A stretch of 64,000 bases of DNA from Bacillus_BU sp051233475 (lineage in GTDB: Bacteria > Bacillota > Bacilli > Bacillales > Cytobacillaceae). The first letter of the stretch is position 1. Every line of letters starts with the position of its first letter. A program made the translations under genes and the position numbers. The DNA is taken from NCBI RefSeq assembly GCF_051233475.1, contig NZ_JBKFGH010000011.1:207727-271726 (forward strand). Reading direction: 5' to 3'. This document shows positions 17,102-26,108 of the stretch, piece after piece. The notes below the pieces were generated by a model that made no database searches, was not told the origin of the DNA, and saw only the letters and a list, made by a program, of their open reading frames with translations.

Positions 17102-18142
17102 GTGAAAGATAGAGTGGATCATATATTAAGAGCTGCCTTTGAACTGAAAGCATCCGATATCCATTTGACGGTTTCGGTACCGCCGGTCATGAGGATTCAT
17201 GGTGAACTGAGACGATACGGTAAAGATATCCTTACTCCTGAGGATACGGAGGCAATGGCAAAATCGATTGTTCCCGATGGAATGTGGGCCCAATTCAAAG
17301 AAATGGGCGAGCTCGATTTTTCCTATTCGATTCCAAACGTTTCCCGGTTTCGTGTCAATGCTTTTAGGCAGCGGGGCAGTGTAGCGCTCGCGATTCGGAC
17401 CATTCCAACTAAAATTCCAACGATTGAAGAGCTAAACATGCCTGAAATCCTCAAAAAAATCGTGGAAAAACCACAGGGAATGATCTTGGTAACCGGACCG
17501 ACAGGAAGCGGGAAATCAACAACATTAGCTGCGATGATTAACCATATGAACCAAACGATGCGGGAACACATCATTACGCTTGAGGATCCAATCGAATTTC
17601 TGCACAAACACGGGAACTCGATTATTGATCAGCGTGAGGTTGGCTTCGATACGAAAAACTTTGCCAATGCCTTGCGGGCCGCGCTGCGTCAAGACCCGGA
17701 TGCAATTCTTGTCGGTGAGATGCGTGATTTGGAGACAATCCAAATTGCGATTACAGCAGCGGAAACAGGGCACTTAGTATTTGGAACACTTCATACCTCA
17801 AGTGCACCTGCTTCAATTGAGCGGATTATCGACGTATTTGAGCCGGCCCATCAGCCGCAAATTCGTACTCAGCTGTCAACCGTACTGTTAGCGATTATTT
17901 CGCAACGATTGTTTAAAACAGCGGATGGAAAAGGGCGCAGGGCTGCACTGGAAATTCTTATCAATAATCCGGCGATCGGGAACCTGATTCGGAATGATAA
18001 AGTTCATCAAATTGAGTCTGTTATGCAAACGTCCAAGGCGCAAGGGATGACGACGCTTGAAGCTAGTATACAAGAGCTGGTGCGAACAGGTGCGATTACA
18101 AAAGAAGCAGCCCAGCCTTACTTAAAGGATCCGGTGATGTAA
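17102..18142 (+). CDS. pilT: Type IV pilus retraction ATPase PilT
   Basis: PilT depolymerises pili and powers twitching motility. I choose GTG 17102 (MKDRVDHILRAAFEL), 6 bases after AGAGGTG; GTG 17093 lies inside that site. The 346-residue protein has the PilT N-domain start LKASDIHLTVSVPPVMRIHG, Walker A GPTGSGKSTT, and the PilT-type Walker B and AIRAGRT-equivalent region LVGEMRDLETIQIAITAAETGHLVFGTLH, with ITAAETGHLVFGTLHT typical of retraction ATPases. Its presence means these pili may be retractile. It is sandwiched between pilB and pilC with 1 bp to pilC. Confidence 0.95.
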   Translation: MKDRVDHILRAAFELKASDIHLTVSVPPVMRIHGELRRYGKDILTPEDTEAMAKSIVPDGMWAQFKEMGELDFSYSIPNVSRFRVNAFRQRGSVALAIRTIPTKIPTIEELNMPEILKKIVEKPQGMILVTGPTGSGKSTTLAAMINHMNQTMREHIITLEDPIEFLHKHGNSIIDQREVGFDTKNFANALRAALRQDPDAILVGEMRDLETIQIAITAAETGHLVFGTLHTSSAPASIERIIDVFEPAHQPQIRTQLSTVLLAIISQRLFKTADGKGRRAALEILINNPAIGNLIRNDKVHQIESVMQTSKAQGMTTLEASIQELVRTGAITKEAAQPYLKDPVM

Positions 18143-18143
18143 A

Positions 18144-19355
18144 ATGGCGCGCTTTAAATACTCGGGGAGAGACCGAAAAGGAAAACGGACCGGCATGATT
18201 AATGCCGAATCGAAACGAGAAGCGATTGAAAAGCTCAGGGGCGACGGGATTCGCGTCCTTGAAATGACCGAGGTTGCTGAGACGGCATTAACAAAGGATA
18301 TTTCGTTCGGCAGTCCGGTTAAGCTGCAACATTTAGTTATTTATTTGCGGCAATTTGCGACCTTAATCAAAGCGGGCGTAACGATCGTCGATGCAACCAG
18401 CATTCTTGCTGAGCAGACCGAAAGCAAGGTGCTGAAAAAAGCGTTATTGGATATCGAAAGTGAGCTGCGGATGGGAAGACCGTTCTCCGAAGCGGCTGAA
18501 AAGCACAAGAAAGTGTTTTCCTCGATGTTTATAAATCTCATCAAAGCCGGTGAGGCAGGAGGAAACATGGAGGATACTTTGGAGCGATTAGCAGTTTTCT
18601 TCGAAAAGCAGCATAACACCCGGCAAAAGGTAAAATCAGCGATGTCTTATCCGGTAGCAATTGCGATTATTGCGGTAGCTGTTGTGATCTTTTTATTAAC
18701 ATCCGTTGTGCCAACCTTTGTCTCGATGTTCGCCGATATGGGGGCAGAATTACCGGCTCTTACGAAATTTGTGCTAAACGCCAGTGAATTTATGCAGAAG
18801 TATTGGTGGCTCGTTATTTTGCTGATTGTCGGTATCATCTTTGGGTTTATTGGCCTGAAGCGAAATGATAAAACAAGATATTATTTAGATTATGCAATCT
18901 TAAAAATGCCTTTGTTTGGGAAGATGCAGCAAAAAGCTGCGTTAGCAAGGTTAACTAGAACGCTTAGTTCTTTATTTTCAAGTGGTGTTCCAATTTTGCA
19001 GGCTTTAGTAGTGGTGGAAAAGGTCGTAGAAAATGATGTAATTGGTCGAGTAGTCATTGCCTCAAGGGAAGAACTTGGTAAAGGGAATTCGTTAACGGGA
19101 CCGATGCGTCAACACTGGGCTTTTCCACCCCTGATTACGCAAATGATCTTGATTGGCGAAACAACGGGATCATTGGATGCGATGCTTACGAAGGTAGCTG
19201 ACTTTTATGAGAAGGAAGTAGAAAACAGCACGGACGCCCTAAAAGCGTTGATCGAACCGGTGATGATTGTTTTTTTAGCAGCAATTGTCGGGACGATCGT
19301 GTTATCGATCATGATGCCAATGTTTGATATGTTCCAACATGTTGATCAAATGTAG
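18144..19355 (+). CDS. pilC: Type IV pilus inner-membrane platform protein PilC
   Basis: PilC is the polytopic membrane platform that couples the PilB and PilT motors to pilin insertion. The 403-residue protein has two T2SS-F domains, each with a helical cytoplasmic bundle and the motif of the type FFEKQHNTRQKVKSAMSYP (about residue 155) and a later copy, and three transmembrane segments (near residues 170-195, 215-240 and 375-395). It follows pilT directly. A promoter for pilA follows. Confidence 0.95.
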   Translation: MARFKYSGRDRKGKRTGMINAESKREAIEKLRGDGIRVLEMTEVAETALTKDISFGSPVKLQHLVIYLRQFATLIKAGVTIVDATSILAEQTESKVLKKALLDIESELRMGRPFSEAAEKHKKVFSSMFINLIKAGEAGGNMEDTLERLAVFFEKQHNTRQKVKSAMSYPVAIAIIAVAVVIFLLTSVVPTFVSMFADMGAELPALTKFVLNASEFMQKYWWLVILLIVGIIFGFIGLKRNDKTRYYLDYAILKMPLFGKMQQKAALARLTRTLSSLFSSGVPILQALVVVEKVVENDVIGRVVIASREELGKGNSLTGPMRQHWAFPPLITQMILIGETTGSLDAMLTKVADFYEKEVENSTDALKALIEPVMIVFLAAIVGTIVLSIMMPMFDMFQHVDQM

Positions 19356-19380
19356 AAAGATGTAAAATATTCATTTTTTC

Positions 19381-19403
19381 TTTGTCGAACATTCGTGTAT
19401 AAT
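19381..19403 (+). promoter_or_regulatory. Promoter region of pilA with a perfect Spo0A-box-like site
   Basis: A good -10 element TATAAT lies at 19398-19403. The sequence TTTGTCGAAC (19381-19390), a full match to the 0A-box core TGTCGAA, sits 8-17 bases upstream of it, where it would overlap the spacer and -35 region. A clear -35 hexamer is missing, as in activator-dependent promoters. This would let pilA be transcribed separately from the assembly genes, as is usual for the abundant major pilin. Confidence 0.45.
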
Positions 19404-19456
19404 TATTTTTGTAACATAGAAAAAACAAAATAACTTTAAAGGGAGAGAGACAAATC

Positions 19457-19927
19457 ATGTTGAAAAAGATTAAAAAACGTCTTAAGAATCAAAAAGGATT
19501 CACATTAATCGAACTTTTAGCAGTTATCGTTATTTTAGGGATTATTGCAGCGATTGCAATTCCTGCTATTTCTGGAATTATTGGGAATTCAAAGAAGGAT
19601 GCACATATTGCTAATGCAGAACAAATGATTAGTGCTGCAAGAACTTCTATTGCGGCTAATGATCCTATTTGGAATACTGATAGCACTGTTACACTTGATG
19701 AACTAGAAAATACAGGCTATTTAGAGCCAGTGAAAAGCCCAGGCTCTGCTGATTATAGTAAATCTAAAAGTACTGTTACCAGATCTGAAGTTTCAACTGG
19801 TTCAGGTACCTACAACTATACCGTTCATTTAACAACTAGTGATACTGATGCAGCAGAAGGTTTGGTACTGGATGGAGATCCAAGTGATCCAACTGATGTT
19901 TCAAGAGATACAGTCGAAATTCGATAA
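19457..19927 (+). CDS. pilA: Type IV major pilin PilA
   Basis: A 156-residue prepilin with a long basic leader (KKIKKRLKNQKG) and the canonical processed N-terminus FTLIELLAVIVILGIIAAIA: phenylalanine at +1 and glutamate at +5. The soluble domain is rich in Ser, Thr and Asp. No cysteines are present, so no disulphide-bonded D-region. The ribosome site GGGAGAGAG (19441-19449) and an individual promoter suit a highly expressed structural subunit. It ends one base before the start of pilD, its likely processing peptidase. Major-pilin status is inferred from sequence class and position after pilC. Confidence 0.93.
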   Translation: MLKKIKKRLKNQKGFTLIELLAVIVILGIIAAIAIPAISGIIGNSKKDAHIANAEQMISAARTSIAANDPIWNTDSTVTLDELENTGYLEPVKSPGSADYSKSKSTVTRSEVSTGSGTYNYTVHLTTSDTDAAEGLVLDGDPSDPTDVSRDTVEIR

Positions 19928-19928
19928 T

Positions 19929-20684
19929 ATGTTGAAAGTAATAATATTGTTTTTTGCTTATGGTTCTACCCTAGGCTCCTTCTACAACGTAGTCGGTCTC
20001 CGGGTACCAGCCGGACAATCAATCGTGTCACCAGGCTCCGCTTGTCCGTCGTGTGGACATAAGCTAAAAGCCTGGGAACTAATACCTGTATTATCATATC
20101 TATTTCAAGGGGGGAAATGCCGCGTCTGTAAGACGGGCATTTCGCCCATTTATCCTATTATTGAGTTTTTCACAGGGGTTTTGTTTGCAACGGCTCCGCT
20201 CGTGATTGGCTGGAACAGTGAACTAATTGTGGCGTTGACCCTGATCTCGCTGTTCATCATTATTCTAGTATCAGATGTAGCCTATATGATTATCCCTGAT
20301 AAAGTCTTACTGTTTTTCACAGGGCTTTTTTTATTAGAACGATTGTTTATTCCCCTTACCCCATGGTGGGATTCGTTACTGGGTGCAGGAATCGGTTTTT
20401 CGCTCCTGCTCGTCATTGCCATTGTGTCAAAAGGCGGCATGGGCGGTGGTGACATTAAACTATTCGCACTCATCGGGATGGTTGTGGGGGTCAAATTATT
20501 ATTTTTATCATTTTTTTTATCGACCCTGTTCGGAGCAGTGTTTGGGCTCATTGGAATGGCGTTCAAGCTTGTTAAAAAAGGGAAGCCGATTCCGTTCGGT
20601 CCGTTTATTGCAGTAGGGACGATGATTTCCTATTACTTTGGGGATTATTTAATTCAAGCCTATCTCAATTTATTTTTTTCATAA
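19929..20684 (+). CDS. pilD: Prepilin peptidase / N-methyltransferase (PilD/ComC family)
   Basis: A 251-residue polytopic aspartic protease (A24 family) that cleaves the leaders of type IV prepilins and methylates the new N-terminus. The start is ATG 19929, one base after the pilA stop; an earlier in-frame start lies inside pilA. It has the N-terminal zinc-type methylase domain with CPSC ... CRVC, then the catalytic aspartate motifs, the second being GGGDIKLFALIGM. About seven to eight hydrophobic segments follow. Its genomic spot, a little upstream of spoIIB and maf, is that of B. subtilis comC, so it may also process competence pseudopilins. Confidence 0.93.
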   Translation: MLKVIILFFAYGSTLGSFYNVVGLRVPAGQSIVSPGSACPSCGHKLKAWELIPVLSYLFQGGKCRVCKTGISPIYPIIEFFTGVLFATAPLVIGWNSELIVALTLISLFIIILVSDVAYMIIPDKVLLFFTGLFLLERLFIPLTPWWDSLLGAGIGFSLLLVIAIVSKGGMGGGDIKLFALIGMVVGVKLLFLSFFLSTLFGAVFGLIGMAFKLVKKGKPIPFGPFIAVGTMISYYFGDYLIQAYLNLFFS

Positions 20685-20700
20685 TAAAGGGGGTTTCATT

Positions 20701-21693
20701 ATGGCACTACCCCTCCTCACAGTTAGCAGCAGGCCAATTGATATGATCATTAATGATCATAGTATCCGCTATATTGAAATGAAACCCGGTAATCCGCCCC
20801 TTCCACTTCGATGGGGGGAACGGTATTTACCTCCTGGTGTGGTGAAGGAAGGCAAAATTATTGATGCAAATACATTGTCGGTTATTCTTGATGAATGTAT
20901 TGATATTTGGAAAATCCGTAGGCGGAAGGTCCGCTTCTTGGCGCCTGATCCTTATGTGACGATCCGTAAGATTACTATACCAACAGATGTCCTTGACAGT
21001 GAAATTACTGGCTATCTTTATTTAGAGATGGGCTCAACCATCCACTTGCCGTTTGAAGATCCTGTAATTGATTATCTTGCTCTTCCGGAAAAAGAGGATA
21101 AGCGGGAAATTCTCTTATTTGCTGCAAACCGGCAATATGTCATGCAGTTTTCTGATCTGTTTGCAGATTTAAAACTGAAACCAGAGGCAGCAGACCTATC
21201 TTCGTTAGCACTTTATCGTTTATATGATTTATTAAGAAAGAAGAAAGCGGAGGAGAAAATTCTCGTTCTTCAATTTGATTTAGATTTAGTCGTGATGAGT
21301 ATTTTTGAAAATGAAATACCGTTTTTTATGCGTCACCACTATCTTCCTTACAACGAAAAAGATTGGGATATCTATATTGGACGCAGCGGCTTCCAACAGC
21401 TTTCCTTTATTGGGGACGAAGAGGAATTAAACGAGCATTTTACTGAAGCCTTTAAAGAAATCAATAAGCTCATAGAATTTTATCAATTTTCTCTGCACCA
21501 AGGAAAAAATGAAATTTCAAAAATTGTATTAGTTGGAGACCATCCATTGCTTGAAACGGTTCGCAATCAACTGCATACTCGATTTGAAATTGAAGTAGAA
21601 ATACTAGATGTCAATAAGCTAGAAACAGAGAAAAATAAACCATTGCCAAGATCACATTATCTGGCCTTTGGACTAGCTTTAAAAGAGGTGTAG
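20701..21693 (+). CDS. pilM: Type IV pilus assembly protein PilM-like
   Basis: A 330-residue cytoplasmic protein of the actin-like PilM/ATPase fold class. The order before PilN and PilO is diagnostic. Visible features are an SxxPIDMIINDHSIRYIEMK opening strand, KVRFLAPDPYVTIRKI and a late GDHPLLETVRNQL segment. PilM normally binds the N-terminal INLLP motif of PilN on the inner membrane face. The ATG follows an AAAGGGGGTT site. The sequence is diverged from proteobacterial PilM. Confidence 0.85.
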   Translation: MALPLLTVSSRPIDMIINDHSIRYIEMKPGNPPLPLRWGERYLPPGVVKEGKIIDANTLSVILDECIDIWKIRRRKVRFLAPDPYVTIRKITIPTDVLDSEITGYLYLEMGSTIHLPFEDPVIDYLALPEKEDKREILLFAANRQYVMQFSDLFADLKLKPEAADLSSLALYRLYDLLRKKKAEEKILVLQFDLDLVVMSIFENEIPFFMRHHYLPYNEKDWDIYIGRSGFQQLSFIGDEEELNEHFTEAFKEINKLIEFYQFSLHQGKNEISKIVLVGDHPLLETVRNQLHTRFEIEVEILDVNKLETEKNKPLPRSHYLAFGLALKEV

Positions 21694-21695
21694 CC

Positions 21696-22346
21696 ATGCT
21701 AGTTGAAATTAACCTGTTACCCAAAAAAGAACCGAAAAACATAGCCATTCTCGTGATCTTAATCAGTTCACTTTTCATTATACTGGTAGCAGGAATCGTC
21801 TTTTTTTGGCAGGGCACCAGCTATGAAAGTAAAATCACCAGTTTAAATAATCAGATTAAAACAACCCAGAAACTTGTCGAGGTGGAACAAGCTAAGCAAG
21901 CGAGTACAAGTCAAAGTACCGAATCGCTTGCCGTGCTTGAATCGGCCGTACAGTGGGCTAATGAAGAACCGTTAAAATCGGCCCCAATTTTAAAAAGAGT
22001 GATTGCGCTCTTACCACAACGTGGGTTCATTCAAACCATATCTTATGCAGAGGTTGGAACAATCAGCCTGACCGTTCAATTTGATACGAGTCGGGATGCT
22101 GCCTATTTTTACAAAACATTGCTAGATTCAAAATGGATTTCAGAAGCAAAACTATCATCTTTGGCTACCAATACTACTGAAAATAAAGAGTCAAGCGAGA
22201 CGGACTCTAATAATACAACAAATGAAGAACAGTATATCCCGCGCTATACCGGTCAATATGAAATAAAGCTTAATCGTGATGTCATCAACCAGGAAGAACG
22301 ATTAACGAATACTTCAGCAGGCGGGCAGGGAGGGAATGAGCTATGA
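21696..22346 (+). CDS. pilN: Type IV pilus alignment protein PilN-like
   Basis: A 216-residue protein with the PilN hallmark EINLLPKKEPK at residues 4-14 for docking to PilM. One transmembrane segment (about residues 17-37) leads to an extracytoplasmic coiled coil and ferredoxin-like domain. It lies 2 bp after pilM and overlaps pilO by 4 bp. Confidence 0.88.
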   Translation: MLVEINLLPKKEPKNIAILVILISSLFIILVAGIVFFWQGTSYESKITSLNNQIKTTQKLVEVEQAKQASTSQSTESLAVLESAVQWANEEPLKSAPILKRVIALLPQRGFIQTISYAEVGTISLTVQFDTSRDAAYFYKTLLDSKWISEAKLSSLATNTTENKESSETDSNNTTNEEQYIPRYTGQYEIKLNRDVINQEERLTNTSAGGQGGNEL

Positions 22347-23182
22347 CCTTTCGCTTTACAAAAAAGGAAATTTTGATTCTAGTTCTTTCCCTATTGTTAA
22401 CGGCAATACTTATTTTCGTGGGGTACACTTATTACCTGAACCCGAAACAAAAGGATGTCGAAACAAAAACGGCATCGCTCAAATCAGAACAGGATGTGCT
22501 TGCTGCGCTTCAACAAAAACAAACTGATAAAAGTTCGTTAACCGTTGAAAATATCGCAGTCCTGCAGCGTAAGGTTCCGGTTAAGGCGCAGCTGGAACAG
22601 CTTATTCTTGATTTAGAAAAAGCAGAGGTTGTATCGGGAACGGTCATAAAAAATATGACATTTGCCGAAGCAGATGTGGCCGCAGCCACTCCTCCACAAA
22701 CAACTGAAACGAATCAAAGTAACAATGATGCGGCAAAAAGTGAAGAAAACGGAGAAGCTGATGAGCAGAACAACGCTCAGCAGGCAGAAGGAACTCAACA
22801 GACAGATCAAACTAATCAACAGGCAGACCAAACCGGGCAGACAGGCACCGCGCCCGTGGCGGCAACTCCACTGCCAGCAGGGATTAAAAAGCTTACGGTT
22901 ACGCTTCAAGTAGAATCAGACAATTATGATGAGCTAAAAGCGTTTCTTGAAACGTTAGAAAATCTGCAGCGTGCTGTTGTGATTGAAACGGTTGGCTTTA
23001 GCGGCGGAGGGGAAGTAACAAATTTAGACTCTGAGAATAAGAAACTATCTTATTCCTTAACCATTTCAGCCTTTTATATGCCGGCACTGACAGATTTACA
23101 AGACAAGCTGCCGGAATTGGTGACACCGCCTCCAGCGAATAAAACGTATCCGTTTTCCTCCTTTCCAAACGTTACGGAATAA
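22343..23182 (+). CDS. pilO: Type IV pilus alignment protein PilO-like
   Basis: A 279-residue protein with one N-terminal transmembrane helix (about residues 9-29), a coiled coil, and a C-terminal domain that fits PilO. A low-complexity insert rich in Q, T, N and E (about residues 115-175) splits the periplasmic-type domain, which is longer than in most PilO proteins. It should form the PilNO complex. The gene overlaps pilN by 4 bp, and a terminator follows, so it closes the pil locus. Confidence 0.85.
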   Translation: MTFRFTKKEILILVLSLLLTAILIFVGYTYYLNPKQKDVETKTASLKSEQDVLAALQQKQTDKSSLTVENIAVLQRKVPVKAQLEQLILDLEKAEVVSGTVIKNMTFAEADVAAATPPQTTETNQSNNDAAKSEENGEADEQNNAQQAEGTQQTDQTNQQADQTGQTGTAPVAATPLPAGIKKLTVTLQVESDNYDELKAFLETLENLQRAVVIETVGFSGGGEVTNLDSENKKLSYSLTISAFYMPALTDLQDKLPELVTPPPANKTYPFSSFPNVTE

Positions 23183-23236
23183 TAAGGTATATCCAAATCA
23201 ATACCAAAATCTAGTGAAAAATTTGGCGAAAGCATT

Positions 23237-23273
23237 CGATAACAAGACGACAAAAGTCTTGTTATTTTTTTTG
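23237..23273 (+). terminator. Terminator after pilO
   Basis: ATAACAAGAC (23239-23248) pairs perfectly with GTCTTGTTAT (23256-23265), followed by a run of T. Confidence 0.88.
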
Positions 23274-23325
23274 TCCAATATGTTAGGATGAAACCAATTC
23301 ACCGCATGCGTTAGGAGGGATACAG

Positions 23326-24408
23326 GTGGAAAAGCGGGAAACTGGGAAAACGATAACGATTAAAATCAACGGAAAACATCAGGCTTTCGAAGAATCTCGA
23401 CAGAAATCAGACCGAAAAAAGAGCCCGTTAATAGATGATAGAGTTGAGGAATCTCCACTTGAAAGAGTTACGATAAACGGATCTCCCCTGCCGAATCTTC
23501 ACGGAGAAGAGGCTGCCGGGGAAGAAAAAATAGACGACGATTTTGACTGGATTCTTCCAGAATCAGTAGTAGAGCCAGATTCAACAGAAAATAAACTAGG
23601 GGTCAAACCGAAAAAAGAAAATAAAAAATCAGCAAAAAAAGCGGGAATCGGAAAACTAAAAATGAACCGCGGTGTGTTTGCGACGATTTTTACGGCCGTT
23701 TTCTTAGCGGTATTACTCGGGACAAGCTTTGGATTTACTATGCTTAAGCTCGTTTTCATAGAAAAACCTGCAGAAATATCTCCAGCCAAGGAGACGTCAA
23801 CTCAACCTCAAACGCAAAAAAATCCTGTGCAGAATCAAAGCGGTACACTCTCTTTAGTTTTGCCGGCCATCTCCACCTGGGTCGTACAAGAAGGAGCCTA
23901 TACGAATAAAGAATCAGCCAAACAAATGGAAGCAACATTAAAGGAAAAGGGATTATCTGCTTCGGTATTCGAAACGAGTGAGCGTTCTTTCTTATTATTA
24001 AGTGTGGCGGATACAAAGGACCACGCCAAAGAGATCGGGGCAACATTAAAAGTTTCGATAGAAAATGAACCTTATCCAAAAGAAGTGAGTGTAGGAGGCA
24101 AGGAGATAACCGGTTTAAATGAACAAGAAAAAATGTTCCTTAGTCAATTACCGCTTCTTTTTGAATCGATGTCAAAAGCAGCGGCTGCAGATTCTCCATC
24201 ACAAACACTTGTCAATAATGTGAATGAGCAATCAAAGAAGCTCGAAGCCACCGATGACATTCAAAACGAACGTATTAAAGCTATAATGAAGGACACTGAA
24301 GCAGCCGTAAAAAATATTAATGCTTATCATAAGTCCGGAGACAAAAAAGAGCTTACATCACTGCAACAGCATTTATTATCCATTTTGGCAGCCTATCAAG
24401 CTTTATGA
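23326..24408 (+). CDS. spoIIB: Stage II sporulation protein B, SPOR-domain protein
   Basis: A 360-residue protein that starts with GTG 23326 after AGGAGGGA. A charged cytoplasmic N-terminus of about 115 residues leads to one transmembrane segment (about 118-140). A C-terminal SPOR-like domain (WVVQEGAYTNKESAKQMEATL, about residues 185-260) would bind denuded septal glycan. SpoIIB helps the change from septation to engulfment in B. subtilis. It sits between pilD/comC and maf as in that species. Conservation outside the SPOR segment is low, so the name rests on synteny plus domain order. Confidence 0.87.
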   Translation: MEKRETGKTITIKINGKHQAFEESRQKSDRKKSPLIDDRVEESPLERVTINGSPLPNLHGEEAAGEEKIDDDFDWILPESVVEPDSTENKLGVKPKKENKKSAKKAGIGKLKMNRGVFATIFTAVFLAVLLGTSFGFTMLKLVFIEKPAEISPAKETSTQPQTQKNPVQNQSGTLSLVLPAISTWVVQEGAYTNKESAKQMEATLKEKGLSASVFETSERSFLLLSVADTKDHAKEIGATLKVSIENEPYPKEVSVGGKEITGLNEQEKMFLSQLPLLFESMSKAAAADSPSQTLVNNVNEQSKKLEATDDIQNERIKAIMKDTEAAVKNINAYHKSGDKKELTSLQQHLLSILAAYQAL

Positions 24409-24462
24409 CAAAAATAAAAGAGTGGGAAAATGTCGAATATTTTCCGGGGAATAACTGATACT

Positions 24463-24503
24463 AGAGGAGTCTGTTCGGATGGTTACGGCAGGCTCCTTTT
24501 TTA
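24463..24503 (+). terminator. Terminator after spoIIB
   Basis: AGGAG-CTG (24465-24473) pairs with CAG-CTCCT (24489-24497), with bulges, followed by six T. Confidence 0.7.
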
Positions 24504-24619
24504 TGTTAAATTCAACTATTTGATTACTTTATTAGAATAAAAATTGTTTGCGGTAGCAAATTTTGGTACGATGAACTTGTATCTCCCCAATTTGAAGCAA
24601 TGAAAGGTAGGATGAATTC

Positions 24620-25192
24620 ATGCAACACCTCATTTTAGCCTCATCATCTCCACGGCGAAAAGAACTTCTTGAAAATCTTCATTTAACATTCGATATTTCC
24701 AGCAGTGAAGCAGATGAAAGCTTTATTCCAGGAACACTACCAGAAGAAATTGTCATGGACCTGGCAGAACGGAAGGCAAAGGATGTCGCCTCAAGAAATC
24801 AATCATCATTTGTGATTGGTGCAGACACGATCGTGTTTGCCAACGATCAAGTGCTTGGTAAACCAAAGGACGAAACGGAAGCTACCGAAATGCTGACAAT
24901 GCTTTCAGGAACAACCCATTCGGTTTATACAGGTGTGACGATTGTGCATGATGAACAACTGGTTCGTTTTTATGAAAAAACAGATGTGACGTTTTGGAAT
25001 TTAACAGAAACAGAAATAAAAGCCTATATTAGGAGTGGGGAGCCGTTTGATAAGGCGGGTGCCTACGGAATACAAGGCTTTGGCAGCATGCTGGTGAAGC
25101 AAATTTCCGGTGACTATTTTACTGTAGTCGGCCTCCCTGTATCAAAAACAGTTCGAGAACTGCAAAAGGCTGGGTATATTTTACCTTATTAA
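24620..25192 (+). CDS. maf: Maf-family nucleoside triphosphate pyrophosphatase
   Basis: A 190-residue enzyme that hydrolyses non-canonical or modified nucleoside triphosphates (dTTP/UTP type) and is linked to septum inhibition in Bacillus. The signature LASSSPRRKELLENL is at residues 5-19; VIGADTIVF holds the catalytic aspartate, and LGKPKD and GAYGIQGFG follow. The ATG is preceded by AAAGGTAGGATG. It opens the maf-radC-mre cluster. Confidence 0.95.
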   Translation: MQHLILASSSPRRKELLENLHLTFDISSSEADESFIPGTLPEEIVMDLAERKAKDVASRNQSSFVIGADTIVFANDQVLGKPKDETEATEMLTMLSGTTHSVYTGVTIVHDEQLVRFYEKTDVTFWNLTETEIKAYIRSGEPFDKAGAYGIQGFGSMLVKQISGDYFTVVGLPVSKTVRELQKAGYILPY

Positions 25193-25263
25193 AATGCTCG
25201 GCCATATCGCCACATAATCGAGACTCGTAACATAGGCTCCCCGTTTGAAAGGGAGGAGTCCTA

Positions 25264-25953
25264 TTGAAAACAGATTCACTAATGATTCGCGATTTTCCAC
25301 AGGATGAGCGGCCGCGCGAACGGTTTATTCAACACGGGCCCACTAGTCTATCAAATCACGAGCTGCTAGCGATTATGCTCCGGACCGGCACGAAGAACGA
25401 ATCAGTGCTGCAATTATCGAACCGATTGTTGACCCACTTTGAAGGATTAAGGCTATTGAAGGATGCAACATTAGAAGAGATCACCGCTATTAAGGGAATT
25501 GGATCAGCCAAAGCGATTCAAATTTTGGCAGCGGTGGAAATCGGCAGAAGAATTGCCAACTTGGTTCATGAGGATCGCTATGTGATTCGCTCACCAGAAG
25601 ACGGTGCGAAGCTGATGATGAACGAAATGCGGTTTCTAACTCAGGAACACTTCGTTTGTCTTTATCTAAATACAAAAAACCAAGTGTTGCATAAACAAAC
25701 GGTCTTTATTGGCAGTCTAAATGCCTCGATCGTTCATCCGCGCGAGGTATTTAAAGAAGCTCTGCGCCGCTCGGCCGCTTCGATCATAGCCGTGCATAAT
25801 CATCCTTCCGGAGACCCTGCGCCAAGCCGCGAGGATATTGAGGTGACAAAGCGCCTCGCTGAATGTGGAAAAATAATTGGGATTGACCTCTTAGATCATC
25901 TGATAATTGGTGAAAATAAATATGTCAGCTTGAAGGAAAAAGGTTATTTATAG
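25264..25953 (+). CDS. radC: RadC-family JAB-domain protein
   Basis: A 229-residue protein with a helix-hairpin-helix N-terminal part (EEITAIKGIGSAKAIQILAA) and a C-terminal JAB/MPN-type metal site: HNHPSGDPAPSREDI with the upstream glutamate (REVFKEALRR). The TTG start at 25264 is set by GGGAGGAG just upstream. The family was named for DNA repair but its biochemical role is unsettled. It lies between maf and mreB, the standard Bacillus order. Confidence 0.95.
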   Translation: MKTDSLMIRDFPQDERPRERFIQHGPTSLSNHELLAIMLRTGTKNESVLQLSNRLLTHFEGLRLLKDATLEEITAIKGIGSAKAIQILAAVEIGRRIANLVHEDRYVIRSPEDGAKLMMNEMRFLTQEHFVCLYLNTKNQVLHKQTVFIGSLNASIVHPREVFKEALRRSAASIIAVHNHPSGDPAPSREDIEVTKRLAECGKIIGIDLLDHLIIGENKYVSLKEKGYL

Positions 25954-26108
25954 CACTATGATTTTGGGTATCGTTACGTTATAATATTATTTATGATTTT
26001 TTGACTCGAGTAGGCAGAAAATGAACATTATAACGAAAATCATATGCAAATATTCGTGAAATAGTTAAGCTTATCTTTACATTGCTTTTCAAAAGGGGAG
26101 ATACAACC

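Noticed and set aside
24431..24437. TGTCGAA sites at 24431, 28699, 27179 (minus) and 39662 (minus) as Spo0A boxes
   Set aside because: Single 7-mer matches are expected several times by chance in 64 kb; without tandem spacing they are not evidence of control.
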